Assembly: GCF_018967845.1 (NCBI RefSeq)
Contig: NZ_JAHLZZ010000001.1
Span: 4,645,306-4,709,305, forward strand
Source of the DNA: Hymenobacter siberiensis
GTDB taxonomy: Bacteria > Bacteroidota > Bacteroidia > Cytophagales > Hymenobacteraceae
Length of the DNA: 64,000 nucleotides
Direction of reading: 5' to 3'
The notes beneath the pieces are model-generated. The model worked only from the letters and a program-made list of their open reading frames with translations. It had not been told where the DNA came from and ran no database searches. The position numbers and the translations under genes were made by a program. Below, piece by piece: positions 1 to 7,395 of the stretch (position 1 is its first letter; each line of letters begins with the position of its first letter).

Positions 1-1006
1 TTATCATCTGGCGGTCGCGGTAGCGCTGCTCGTAAATGCCGCGCAACAGGTTGGCGTTGTTGTAGAGCGTGCCGCCCAAGTTGGCACCAATGCCGGCCAG
101 CTCGCGGAATGGCACATCGCCGGTATGGAACTGCCCGAGGAACTGCGCGGCCAGAATGGTGCGGTTGGACCCCAGCGGCTGAAAGTGGCGGGCATCGACC
201 TGATAGCGCGTAAAGCGGTAGTCGGAACCCAGGCCCGTGCCGTTGAAGGTGGCGCTCACATCGAGCAGATTGCCACTGAAAGCGGCCAGCGGCACATCGC
301 GCGTGTCGTAGGTGAGGACCGGCCCGAGGCCCGAAATCCGGGTATTCTTCCGTTCGCGCTCGGTCATGCGCGAGTCGTTGTAGAAGAAGTTGGTGCTGTT
401 GCCGTCGGTGGTTTTGGCCGGCGCGCCCACCCCCGTAATGTTGGTGAAACGGTACAGCGCACCAAAAAACAGCTTGGGTGCAATCTGCTTCTGAATCCGC
501 TGGTTGATAATGAACAGCTTGTAATCCGTTTCCGACTCGTTGGCGCTGGTAGTGCCTGGGCCTTTGCCGTAGTAATATAGCAGGATGTCGTAGGCGCTGA
601 TTTCACCGTTCAGGTAAAACTTTTCGCCCGGCGTGTACACCGAGTGCACCAGCTGAATGAGCGACTGGCCCTCGGTGGTGGTCCAGTACTGCAGCCGCGC
701 GTTGGAAGGCCGGGTGAGGGTATCGGCCGAGAACCGGCCGCTGAGCAAGGCACCCAGGCCGTAGCCAAGTCCGGTTTCGGCCTGATAAAACAGCACCGGA
801 ATGGGCAGCAGGCTAAGATTGCCATTCTTACCCAGCTGGCCGAAAGACTTCGTGCTGCGAAGCTGCTGCCCGGCCGGGGGCGCAAGGCCAACGCTGCGAG
901 GCGCGGCCGGGGGCGTGGTGTAAACCGAATCGGGGGGCGCAGCTGGCTGGGCGGCGGCGGTAAAGCTCAGCCCGGAGAAGACCAGGGCTGCGAGAGAAAA
1001 ACGCAT
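1..1006 (-). CDS. BamA/TamA-like outer membrane beta-barrel (D15 surface antigen), 3' part outside window
   Basis: The reading frame starts at an ATG (complement of 1004-1006) and stays open to base 1, so the C-terminal part is missing. The product begins with a short signal peptide (MRFSLAALVFSGLSFTAAAQ) and a proline-rich linker. Then come beta-strand-like stretches typical of the Omp85 barrel: FYQAETGLGYGLGALLSGRF near the start, a GLGPVLTYDTRD segment, and a terminal LRGIYEQRYRDRQM. The last matches the conserved RGY..gRYRD signature of BamA/ShlB-type surface antigens. No POTRA domains precede the barrel, so it resembles the short D15-only proteins of Bacteroidota rather than BamA itself. 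It probably sits in the outer membrane; its substrate cannot be told from sequence. It has no close partner: the next gene upstream on this strand is 125 bp away. Confidence 0.8.
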   Translation of the reverse strand, partial: MRFSLAALVFSGLSFTAAAQPAAPPDSVYTTPPAAPRSVGLAPPAGQQLRSTKSFGQLGKNGNLSLLPIPVLFYQAETGLGYGLGALLSGRFSADTLTRPSNARLQYWTTTEGQSLIQLVHSVYTPGEKFYLNGEISAYDILLYYYGKGPGTTSANESETDYKLFIINQRIQKQIAPKLFFGALYRFTNITGVGAPAKTTDGNSTNFFYNDSRMTERERKNTRISGLGPVLTYDTRDVPLAAFSGNLLDVSATFNGTGLGSDYRFTRYQVDARHFQPLGSNRTILAAQFLGQFHTGDVPFRELAGIGANLGGTLYNNANLLRGIYEQRYRDRQMI

Positions 1007-1131
1007 GGGAGCGGAAATGAGAAGCAAATAAATTGCTCTATCAACGGATTATGGAGCCCTACGGTTGGCAGTAGCGGCGGCGTGGCCGGCCAAAGGCCCT
1101 TTTTACCCCGCGGAGGCTAGCTTTTGCCGGC

Positions 1132-1455
1132 CTATTCGTCGCACAGCAGCAAGCGCTCCACCACCTGCCCCAGGCCCAGGTGCCGGGCCACCAGCTCGGC
1201 GGCATCGGCGGGGCGCACTTTGCCGTAGGCCGTGCCTTCGGGATATACGATGAGGGCCGCGCCGGGGCCTTTTTTGCACTGTTTACACAGGTCGAGGCAA
1301 TTGCAGGTCTGCACCCGCACCTGCTCGCGCTCCCCCCCGTGCAGCAGCTTTTTCAGGCCCTGAATCTTCAGCTCTTTCTTCAGAGCTTTGGCCACGTCCT
1401 CCCCTACTCCGGATTTCTGATTGGTGCACACAAAAAGGCGACGAACGGTACTCAT
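1132..1455 (-). CDS. Thioredoxin-fold (2Fe-2S) ferredoxin
   Basis: A 107-residue protein. It starts MSTVRRLFVCTNQKSG and carries cysteines at the positions expected for the NuoE-like, Shethna-type 2Fe-2S ferredoxins: one in VCTNQ, then a cluster in QTCNCLDLCKQCKKGPG. The segment ALIVYPEGTAYGKV followed by PADAAELVARHL is the usual C-terminal strand and helix of this family. It would be a small soluble electron carrier; its redox partners are unknown. The gene stands alone between a 125-bp gap and a 95-bp palindrome (1481-1575) that separates it from the ArsR gene on the same strand. Length and motifs fit the family well. Confidence 0.85.
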   Translation of the reverse strand: MSTVRRLFVCTNQKSGVGEDVAKALKKELKIQGLKKLLHGGEREQVRVQTCNCLDLCKQCKKGPGAALIVYPEGTAYGKVRPADAAELVARHLGLGQVVERLLLCDE

Positions 1456-1480
1456 AATTAACGACGAAAAACAAGAAGCT

Positions 1481-1575
1481 GACCGTCATGCAGAGCGCAG
1501 CGAAGCATCTTTACCGCGCAACGCATTTATTTACTACTGCGGTAAAAATGCTTCGCTGCGCTCTGCATGACGGTC
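1481..1575. repeat. Interspersed palindrome family A-F, copy A
   Basis: Two arms of about 37 nt starting GACCGTCATGCAGAGCGCAG pair with a single mismatch around a short AT-richer loop. The core ATGCAGAGCGCAGCGAAGCA recurs with small changes at 4611, 33021, 42832, 44014 and 51162. It lies between two minus-strand genes (ArsR and ferredoxin). There is no T-run after the stem, so it is not a simple terminator. Confidence 0.9.
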
Positions 1576-1585
1576 TTACGGAAGC

Positions 1586-1975
1586 CTACCCCAGGCCGTG
1601 CCAGTGGCGGTTTTGCAGCTTATACGCGGCCAGCTCGCGGTTCGACCACAGGGTTTGGTACACTTGCTGGTCGTGCAGCAGTTGGGGGTCTTTTTCCATG
1701 AAGGCCAGCAACTCCTGGAGCAGCTCGACCGTCTCTTCTTTCAGGAAATAATACATCCAGTTATCGAGCCGGCGCACATTCACCAAACCTGCATTTTTTA
1801 AGTACGATAATTGCCGACTGGTTTTGGTCTGGGTGAAATCCAGCACTTGTTCCAAATCGGCCACCACCATTTCCTGGTTGCGCCACAGCAAATGCAGGAT
1901 GCGCACGCGGCTTTCATCGCCCAAAGATTTAAAAAGTTGCTGCCCAAAAGCAACCGTGAAATGTTTCAAGCGCAT
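1586..1975 (-). CDS. ArsR-family winged-helix transcriptional regulator
   Basis: A 129-residue protein. Residues about 8-80 form the ArsR winged helix: LFKSLGDESRVRILHLLW (helices 1-2), then MVVADLEQVLDFTQTKTSRQ as the helix-turn-helix with the recognition helix, then LSYLKNAGLVNVRRLDNWMY as the wing. No ELCVC-type metal-binding cysteines are present, so it is probably not an arsenic or cadmium sensor. The C-terminal extension (ELLAFMEKDPQLLHDQQVYQ) is typical of Bacteroidota ArsR proteins. It is divergent from the CarboxypepD_reg-like gene at 2077, with about 100 bp between the two ATGs and a -7-like box for each direction. The target is unknown; self-regulation and control of the divergent gene are inferred from the arrangement only. 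Confidence 0.85.
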   Translation of the reverse strand: MRLKHFTVAFGQQLFKSLGDESRVRILHLLWRNQEMVVADLEQVLDFTQTKTSRQLSYLKNAGLVNVRRLDNWMYYFLKEETVELLQELLAFMEKDPQLLHDQQVYQTLWSNRELAAYKLQNRHWHGLG

Positions 1976-2018
1976 CTGCTGTCTGGGAAGGGGAAGTTTG
2001 CCCGTCGTTCTTTCTGCC

Positions 2019-2026
2019 CAAAGTTA
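2019..2026 (-). promoter_or_regulatory. Possible -7 box for the ArsR gene
   Basis: On the minus strand the octamer TAACTTTG matches the Bacteroidota TAnnTTTG box, about 43 bp upstream of the ArsR ATG. No clear TTG -33 element lies at the right distance, so this is tentative. Confidence 0.35.
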
Positions 2027-2050
2027 CCATCGGCCCCGAATCGGATGCCG

Positions 2051-2058
2051 TATATTTG
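2051..2058 (+). promoter_or_regulatory. Possible -7 box for the 2077 gene
   Basis: TATATTTG matches TAnnTTTG and ends 18 bp before the ATG at 2077. It sits back to back with the minus-strand box at 2019-2026. No convincing -33 TTG was seen. Confidence 0.35.
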
Positions 2059-2076
2059 TTTTTCCGCTATCTGAAT

Positions 2077-2763
2077 ATGCCTGATTTCTTGCGCCTTCGT
2101 CGCTTTCCCTTCTTTTTTGCCGCAGCGCTGCTGCTCATGCTGCTGGCCGGCTCGGGCGCGCACGCCCAGGGCAAGCGCAAGGTGATTCAGTTCACCGGCA
2201 TTGTGGCTACCGGCGACAGCCTGCTGGGCGTGCCCGGGGCCACGATATACGTGCCCAAGGCGGGCCGGGGTACGGCATCCAACATCTACGGCTATTTTTC
2301 GATGGCCGTGCTGGCCGGCGACAGCATCGTGATTCGCTCGCTGGGCTATGCCAACCAGACCATCATCATCCCGAAGGATTTTCAGCGCCAGAGCTACTCC
2401 GTTATCGTGCAGCTGAAGGAAGATGCCACCGTGCTGCCCGAGGTGCGCGTGTTTCCCTACACCACCGAGCGCGACTTCAAAAAAGCCTTCCTGGCCCTGC
2501 GCCTGCCCACCGAGCGCGGCACCGCCGCCGCCGATAACCTGAACCAGGAACTGATGAACCGCATTTTCCGCACCCAGCCCATGGGCGCGGTGGCTAACTT
2601 CCGCCAGTCGATGAGCAACCAGCAGCTCGACTACGACCGCCGCATGGGCATGGCCCCCAACCAGTACTCCAACAACCCGCTGCTCAACCCGTTTAGCTGG
2701 CTCCAGCTCATTCAGCAGGTGAAAAAAGGCGAGTTTAAGAAGAAGAACTACGACGACGAATAG
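2077..2763 (+). CDS. Secreted protein with CarboxypepD_reg-like domain
   Basis: A 228-residue protein. ATG 2077 is chosen over the upstream TTG at 2056 because the latter overlaps the presumed -7 box. The N-terminus MPDFLRLRRFPFFFAAALLL followed by GSGAHAQ is a signal peptide. Residues about 40-100 (FTGIVATGDSLLGVPGATIY, RGTASNIYGYFSM, GDSIVIRSLGYANQTIII) are a carboxypeptidase-regulatory-like beta sandwich, the domain found at the N-terminus of many SusC proteins. Here it stands without a TonB-dependent barrel. The rest is polar and of unknown function, ending in lysine- and aspartate-rich residues. Likely periplasmic or surface-exposed. The stop codon abuts the palindromic element starting at 2764. 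Confidence 0.75.
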   Translation: MPDFLRLRRFPFFFAAALLLMLLAGSGAHAQGKRKVIQFTGIVATGDSLLGVPGATIYVPKAGRGTASNIYGYFSMAVLAGDSIVIRSLGYANQTIIIPKDFQRQSYSVIVQLKEDATVLPEVRVFPYTTERDFKKAFLALRLPTERGTAAADNLNQELMNRIFRTQPMGAVANFRQSMSNQQLDYDRRMGMAPNQYSNNPLLNPFSWLQLIQQVKKGEFKKKNYDDE

Positions 2764-3209
2764 GACCACAGATTAAGTGGATTTCAACCGATTGAACGGG
2801 TTTTTATGGTTCTGATTCGGACTTCCTTTCGCTACCTTTTACCCGTTGAAGGGGTTGAACGCCGAGCGCAAAATTGACTTGCCCATTTATTTAGAACGAA
2901 AAAGTCGGCTCCCGCAGGGCCGACTTTTTCGTGGAAGGCCAAATATTAGTTGAGTTGAAAGCATTCGACAGTTTGACTCCAGCTCACAGTTCGCAACTAC
3001 TCAACGACCTCGAAGCATTCGGGATTCCGGTAGGGCCGATGCTCAATTTCGGCACTCCCCATCTGGAAATCAAACGGCTACTGAAATGCCTAAACCAGCC
3101 AAACGCACAACCACCAGCCATCCCAATATATACAGGTATTTCAGGCCAATAGTCAACCAGAAACCATAGAAATCTGTTTAACCGGTTGAAATCAACTTAA
3201 TCTGTGGTC
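2764..3209. mobile_element. Palindromic element with long inverted ends carrying a GxxExxY nuclease remnant
   Basis: The left end GACCACAGATTAAGTGGATT (continuing for about 50 nt to ATGGTTCTG) is nearly the reverse complement of the right end, which finishes at 3209 with ...AACTTAATCTGTGGTC. The element fills the whole gap between the stop codon at 2763 and the ATG at 3212. Inside lies a frameshifted fragment of a GxxExxY (PDDEXK_3) gene. A shorter relative without cargo lies at 18966-19086 and a single arm at 20888-20932. No target duplication is obvious. That it is, or was, mobile is an inference from the repeat family. Confidence 0.65.
2842..3152 (+). pseudogene. GxxExxY-family (PDDEXK_3) protein remnant, truncated and frameshifted
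   Basis: Reading from about 2842, one frame gives GLNAERKIDLPIYLERK, the middle of a GxxExxY protein. At the five-A run 2899-2903 the frame must shift by one base, after which VGSRRADFFVEGQILVELKA and LNFGTPHLEIKRLL continue the family consensus. The E-x-K of VELKA is the PD-(D/E)XK catalytic signature. The N-terminal third, including the GxxExxY motif itself, is missing, so the gene is dead unless a full copy elsewhere acts in trans. A hairpin (AAAAAGTCGGC...GCCGACTTTTT, 2899-2929) lies at the frameshift. Only a GTG at 2931 would allow translation of the last 73 residues. Confidence 0.75.
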
Positions 3210-3211
3210 TT

Positions 3212-4585
3212 ATGGATACTAACCTCCCCGTTTCGGATAAGCCGCGCGTCGTTATTGTAGGCTGTGGCTTTGGCGGTTTGCGCCTGGCCCAGGCGCTGCA
3301 CAAGGCCCCGGTGCAGGTCGTCGTCGTCGACCGCAACAACTACCACAACTTCCAGCCGCTGCTGTACCAGGTAGCTACCGGCGCGCTCGAAGCGGATAGC
3401 ATTGCGTATCCGATTCGGAAGATTTTTGCGGGGCAGACCAACTTCTTCTACCGCATGGCCGATGTGCAGCGGATAGAATCTACCACCAATACCTTGGTAA
3501 CCAGCGTAGGCCATATCCAATACGACTACTTGGTGCTGGCCACCGGCTCGCTCACCAACTTCTTCGGGCTGGAGAGCATTGAGCGCAACGCCATGCAAAT
3601 CAAGAGCATCCCGAATGCCCTGAACCTGCGCAGCTTCATCTTTCAGAATTTTGAGAAAGCCCTGCTCACCAGCGACCCGGCCGAGAAGCAGGCGCTGCTG
3701 AACATCGTGGTAGTGGGCGGCGGCCCCACGGGCGTGGAAATCAGCGGCTCGCTGGCCGAAATGCGCAAGCACGTGCTACCCAAGGACTACCCGGAGCTGG
3801 ACTTGCAGGCCATGCAGATTTTTCTGGTAGAAGCCGGGCCGGCGCTACTTGGGACGATGTCGCTGGCCTCGCAGTCTGATGCCAAGCGCTACATGGACGA
3901 CCTGGGCGTGCTGGTGCAGCTCAACACGCCCATTAAGCGCTACGAAGACGGCAAGGCTTATTTCTCGGACACTGAATTTATTCAGACCGAAAACCTGGTG
4001 TGGGCCGCCGGCGTGAACGGGGCCGAAGTGCCCGGTCTGCCCGCCGAGTCCGTGACCCGCAACAAGCGCATCACGGTGAACGACTGGAACCTGGTGCAGG
4101 GCCAGACCAACATTTTCGCCATCGGCGATGTGGCCAACATGGTGACCACCGACATGCCCCAGGGCATGCCCATGCTCGCGCCCGTGGCCCAGCAGCACGC
4201 CGACCACCTGGCCCTCAACCTCCAGCGTATGCTGCGCGGCGAAACGCCCCGCGACTTCGTGTACAACAACAAGGGCTCAATGGCCATCGTGAGCCGCAAC
4301 AAGGCCGTGGTCGACCTGCCCGGGAACATCCACTTCAACGGTTTCTTTGGCTGGCTCACCTGGCTGTTTGTGCACCTGATGACGCTGGTGGGCTTCCGCA
4401 ATAAAGTGGTGGCGCTGGTAGACTGGGCCTTCAGCTATTTCAGCTCCGACCAGGCGTTGCGGCTCATCATCCGCCCCTTCAGCCGCCGCGATGTGAAGGA
4501 CGACAAGGGCAAAAAAGGCGCGGAGCACCGCACCGCTACAGTTGAGTACAACGCTACGCCGCCCGCCATTCAGGAGCCGGCCTAA
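3212..4585 (+). CDS. ndh: Type II NADH:quinone oxidoreductase (NDH-2-like, FAD/NAD(P)-binding)
   Basis: A 457-residue flavoprotein that would pass electrons from NADH to quinone without pumping protons. The N-terminal FAD-binding Rossmann motif is VVIVGCGFGGLRLAQAL (about residues 13-29). The second, NADH-binding motif is VVVGGGPTGVEISGSLAEM (about 166-184). NIFAIGDVANM near residue 300 is the conserved FAD-contact motif. The C-terminal part (FFGWLTWLFVHLMTLVGF and an amphipathic stretch) is the membrane-anchoring region typical of NDH-2. Its ATG comes 2 bp after the palindromic element 2764-3209, so that element must form its leader or promoter region. It coexists with a complex I operon at 37.4 kb, giving two NADH entry points to the respiratory chain. 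Confidence 0.85.
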   Translation: MDTNLPVSDKPRVVIVGCGFGGLRLAQALHKAPVQVVVVDRNNYHNFQPLLYQVATGALEADSIAYPIRKIFAGQTNFFYRMADVQRIESTTNTLVTSVGHIQYDYLVLATGSLTNFFGLESIERNAMQIKSIPNALNLRSFIFQNFEKALLTSDPAEKQALLNIVVVGGGPTGVEISGSLAEMRKHVLPKDYPELDLQAMQIFLVEAGPALLGTMSLASQSDAKRYMDDLGVLVQLNTPIKRYEDGKAYFSDTEFIQTENLVWAAGVNGAEVPGLPAESVTRNKRITVNDWNLVQGQTNIFAIGDVANMVTTDMPQGMPMLAPVAQQHADHLALNLQRMLRGETPRDFVYNNKGSMAIVSRNKAVVDLPGNIHFNGFFGWLTWLFVHLMTLVGFRNKVVALVDWAFSYFSSDQALRLIIRPFSRRDVKDDKGKKGAEHRTATVEYNATPPAIQEPA

Positions 4586-4610
4586 TAGCCTCGCTTCTCG
4601 CTAAATAAGA

Positions 4611-4705
4611 ACGGTCATGCTGAGCGGAGCCGAAGCATCTCTACTGCAATAGTAAATAGATTACTTATGCGGCAGAGATGCTTCGGCTGCGCTCAGCATG
4701 ACCGT
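4611..4705. repeat. Interspersed palindrome family A-F, copy B
   Basis: The arms ACGGTCATGCTGAGCGGAGC... and ...GCTCAGCATGACCGT pair over about 37 nt with few mismatches. It lies between the convergent ends of the NDH-2 and M16 genes. Confidence 0.9.
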
Positions 4706-4733
4706 TTTTCGTGTTATTACCGTTCGCCCATGC

Positions 4734-6053
4734 TTAGGCGGTAAGCTTCAGCGGCGGGCCGGCGATAACCGTTTGCATAGTTGTGGGTGCGAAGTAGGAC
4801 TGAGCCAGCGCTTGCAGCGTTTGAGCATCGGCGGCTTCGGTTTGCTGCACGAATTGGGTGTAGTAGTCGGCCGGCAGGTTCAGGAACACGAGGTTCTTAT
4901 ATTTATCGCACTGCTCGAAAACGGTGGACAGCTCGTTGGCAAACTTGCCCAGGATGTAGTTTTTCACCGTTTCCAGCTCCTCTTCCGGAATCAGCTCTTC
5001 CTGCAGGCGGCGCAGCTCCAGCTCAATCTCACTCACCGCGAAGTCGGCGCTTTCGCCTTTCACATCGGTGCCGATAACGAGCGTTGTCCCGAACTCGCGC
5101 GGAGCCACGCTGGCGTAAATGCCGTAGGTCAGGCCCTTGTCTTCGCGGATATTCCGCATCAGGCGCGAGCCAAAGTAGCCGCCGAACACGTTCACCAGCA
5201 GCCGGAGGCGGTGGGTATCGGGGTGGGTGGGCGCGGGCCAGGGCCGGCCCATGCGAATGGACGCCTGCAAGCTGCCGGTCACAGAAACCCGGTCGGGCAG
5301 CGCAGAAATGACGGGCTCGTCAACGGCGGGCGACGCGGCCAGGGGCACTGCCGTAACCGGGGCCGTGCCGAAGGTAGCGGCCACCAATTCCTGCTCAGCG
5401 GCCACATCGCCACAGAGGAAAATCTCGGCGTTACTAAACGAATACATCGTCTGATGAAAAGCCTGTGCTTCCACTGCCGTCAGGGTCTGGTAGGCTTCGG
5501 CGTCGAAGGGCTGGCCGTAGGCTGTATCAGCCCCGAAGAGCAATTCATTGAACCGCTCGGAGGCCAGGTAACTAGTCTTTTTGCGCTCGACGCGCGCATT
5601 TTGGATGGTGCGGGTTTTCAGCTGCTCCAGCTCGGCCGCCGGAAAGGCGGGATTGCTGAGCACGTCAATCACCAGCGGCAGCAGCGTGGGCAGGTGCCGG
5701 GTGAGGCAGTAGAGCGTGAGCGTGGAGCGGTCGAAGCCGGAGTCGCAGTCGAGCGAAGCACCGTAGAAGGCCACCTCGTCGGCAATCTGGCGGGCGGTGC
5801 GGGTGGTAGTGCCCTCCAGCAGCATACGGGCGGTGAGGGACGCCAGGCCGGGGCGGTTTTCGGCCAGCTTGCCGGCCCGGAACACGGCTTGCAGGCGCAC
5901 TACGGGCTGGGCATCGTTGGCCAGTACGTGCAGGCGGGCACCGCTGGGCAGGGTATGTACATCGGCATCGGGCAGCGTGACGCGGGCCAGCGGCTGAACG
6001 GGAGGGGCAACGGTACGGTCGAGCATCGAAGCAGAAGTCGAAGAAGAAGGCAT
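4734..6053 (-). CDS. M16-family protein lacking the HxxEH zinc motif
   Basis: A 439-residue member of the M16 (pitrilysin/insulinase) peptidase family with the usual two half-domains. The place where active members have HFLEH reads LTARMLLEGT, so the zinc-binding histidines are absent. RLMRNIREDKGLTYGIYASV in the C-terminal half keeps the Arg/Tyr pair that the non-catalytic partner subunit supplies in two-subunit M16B enzymes. It is therefore likely the inactive subunit of a heterodimer, yet no active M16 gene lies beside it here. ATG 6053 is preferred to a TTG at 6068. It follows porV on the same strand, with a 26-bp perfect palindrome in the 68-bp gap. There is no clear signal peptide. Confidence 0.8.
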   Translation of the reverse strand: MPSSSTSASMLDRTVAPPVQPLARVTLPDADVHTLPSGARLHVLANDAQPVVRLQAVFRAGKLAENRPGLASLTARMLLEGTTTRTARQIADEVAFYGASLDCDSGFDRSTLTLYCLTRHLPTLLPLVIDVLSNPAFPAAELEQLKTRTIQNARVERKKTSYLASERFNELLFGADTAYGQPFDAEAYQTLTAVEAQAFHQTMYSFSNAEIFLCGDVAAEQELVAATFGTAPVTAVPLAASPAVDEPVISALPDRVSVTGSLQASIRMGRPWPAPTHPDTHRLRLLVNVFGGYFGSRLMRNIREDKGLTYGIYASVAPREFGTTLVIGTDVKGESADFAVSEIELELRRLQEELIPEEELETVKNYILGKFANELSTVFEQCDKYKNLVFLNLPADYYTQFVQQTEAADAQTLQALAQSYFAPTTMQTVIAGPPLKLTA

Positions 6054-6069
6054 AAGCAGTAATAACAAA

Positions 6070-6095
6070 CTCCCCTTCTCGGCCGAGAAGGGGAG
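6070..6095. repeat. Perfect 26-bp palindrome between porV and the M16 gene
   Basis: CTCCCCTTCTCGG followed by its exact reverse complement. No T-run follows on either strand, so it may be an intercistronic RNA hairpin rather than a terminator. Confidence 0.6.
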
Positions 6096-6121
6096 CTGTG
6101 GGGTAACTAAAAAAGGACGGG

Positions 6122-7345
6122 TTAGTTCGAAGGCGTGTCGCCGCTGGTGCCACCGGCCCCGTTCTGGTCGAACGCCTCAGACAGCTTGTTCAGGTTGAAG
6201 TGCAGCGATACGCGAATGGTCTGGGCCAGGGGATTGGCCTGACTGTTCTGGCCCGTGGGCACCAGGTAGGTGCCGTCGATGCCAAATACCTGGTAGCGCA
6301 CGCCCAGGCCCAGGCTCATGTACTGACGGCCACCCTTTTCGGGGTTTTCGTAGAAGTAGCCGCCCCGCGCATACAGCAGGTCGTTGTAGTTGTACTCCAA
6401 GCCGCTGGAAAGGTTGATTTCGCGCAGCTCTTCCTTAAAGCCACCGGGCGCATCGTTGAACGAGTTGAAGATGCCACTCACGATGTTCTGGTTGTTGCGG
6501 CGGGTATTTTCGTCTTTAACTCTTGGGTCGTTTGCCGACACGCCATCAATATAGTACGGCGAAGGCACGAGCAGCTTGCTGGCGTCGAAGGTGACCGTAA
6601 TCTTGTTGTACTGGTCAATCTCGCGGGTGATGGCCGTGCCCAGCTTCAGCGTAGTGGGCAGGAAGCTGGGGTTGAGCGGGTCGGCATAGGTCATCTTGTT
6701 GCCGATGTTGGTTATCGAAGCCCCAAAAGCCAGGTTATAGATGCCGGTGCCAATGGTGGCATCCTTGGAATAATAGGCCCCCAGGTCCACGGCAGCGGCA
6801 TTGCCGGACTTGGCATCGTTGTTTGCGTATGCTCCCACCAAGTTGGAGCGGATGTAGCGCACCGAAGCGCCCACCCCGAAATTATCCGTCAGCTGCAAGC
6901 CGTAGGACACGGCCAGGGCATACTCTTTGGGGTTGAAAGAACCGACCGGCAGATTGCCGCCGTCGCGGTAGTCAATGCTTCCCAAATCGAAATACATCAG
7001 CGAAGCCCCAAAGGCGGAGCGCTTGCCCACCTTGGCGTAGCCCGAGAGGTACGACAAGCTCATATCGTCGGTGATGTTGCGCAGCCAGGGCGAGTAGGAT
7101 ACCGAGGCGGCGTACTTGTACTGCACGAAGCCCAGCTTGCCCGGGTTAAAATACGCCGAGTTCGCGTCGGGCGAAGTTGCCACACCCGCCTCGCCCAGCG
7201 CCGATGAACGCGCATCGGGGCTGAGGGTCAGAATAGGCACGGCCGTGGTAATGGTGTGGGGTGTAGTCTGGCCCTGGGCAGTGGCCACTACGGCCAGCAA
7301 GCCGGCTGAAAGCGCCACGCGCGAACGGGAAAAAAGAAGCTGCAT
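6122..7345 (-). CDS. porV: Type IX secretion system outer membrane protein PorV
   Basis: A 407-residue FadL-like 14-strand outer-membrane barrel. PorV is the T9SS shuttle that binds the C-terminal signal of cargo at the translocon and carries it to PorU. A signal peptide (MQLLFSRSRVALSAG to ATAQGQ) precedes VPILTLSPDARSSALGEAGV and NSAYFNPGKLGF, the hallmark start of PorV/LptO. Strand-rich repeats follow to the end, finishing ...TIRVSLHFNLNKLSEAF. ATG 7345 is chosen because it begins the signal peptide; a GTG-type extension to 7384 has no such feature. It lies directly downstream of porU (50 bp from porU's stop to this ATG), an arrangement also known in other Bacteroidota, and is probably co-transcribed with it. 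Confidence 0.92.
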   Translation of the reverse strand: MQLLFSRSRVALSAGLLAVVATAQGQTTPHTITTAVPILTLSPDARSSALGEAGVATSPDANSAYFNPGKLGFVQYKYAASVSYSPWLRNITDDMSLSYLSGYAKVGKRSAFGASLMYFDLGSIDYRDGGNLPVGSFNPKEYALAVSYGLQLTDNFGVGASVRYIRSNLVGAYANNDAKSGNAAAVDLGAYYSKDATIGTGIYNLAFGASITNIGNKMTYADPLNPSFLPTTLKLGTAITREIDQYNKITVTFDASKLLVPSPYYIDGVSANDPRVKDENTRRNNQNIVSGIFNSFNDAPGGFKEELREINLSSGLEYNYNDLLYARGGYFYENPEKGGRQYMSLGLGVRYQVFGIDGTYLVPTGQNSQANPLAQTIRVSLHFNLNKLSEAFDQNGAGGTSGDTPSN

Positions 7346-7395
7346 AGAGGTGGGAAATGAGGACCGGGTGTGGCCCGGGCGCAAATAAAAGCGGA

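Noticed and set aside
2899..2929. A hairpin with A- and T-runs that looks like a terminator
   Set aside because: It lies inside the remnant coding sequence of the GxxExxY protein, whose residues on both sides fit the family. The pairing may be chance or a result of the frameshift, so it is not listed as a terminator.
4698..6062. A 454-codon open frame on the plus strand opposite the M16 gene
   Set aside because: It is antisense to a well-supported protein family member, has no domain, and arises from GC-rich codon use in the opposite strand.
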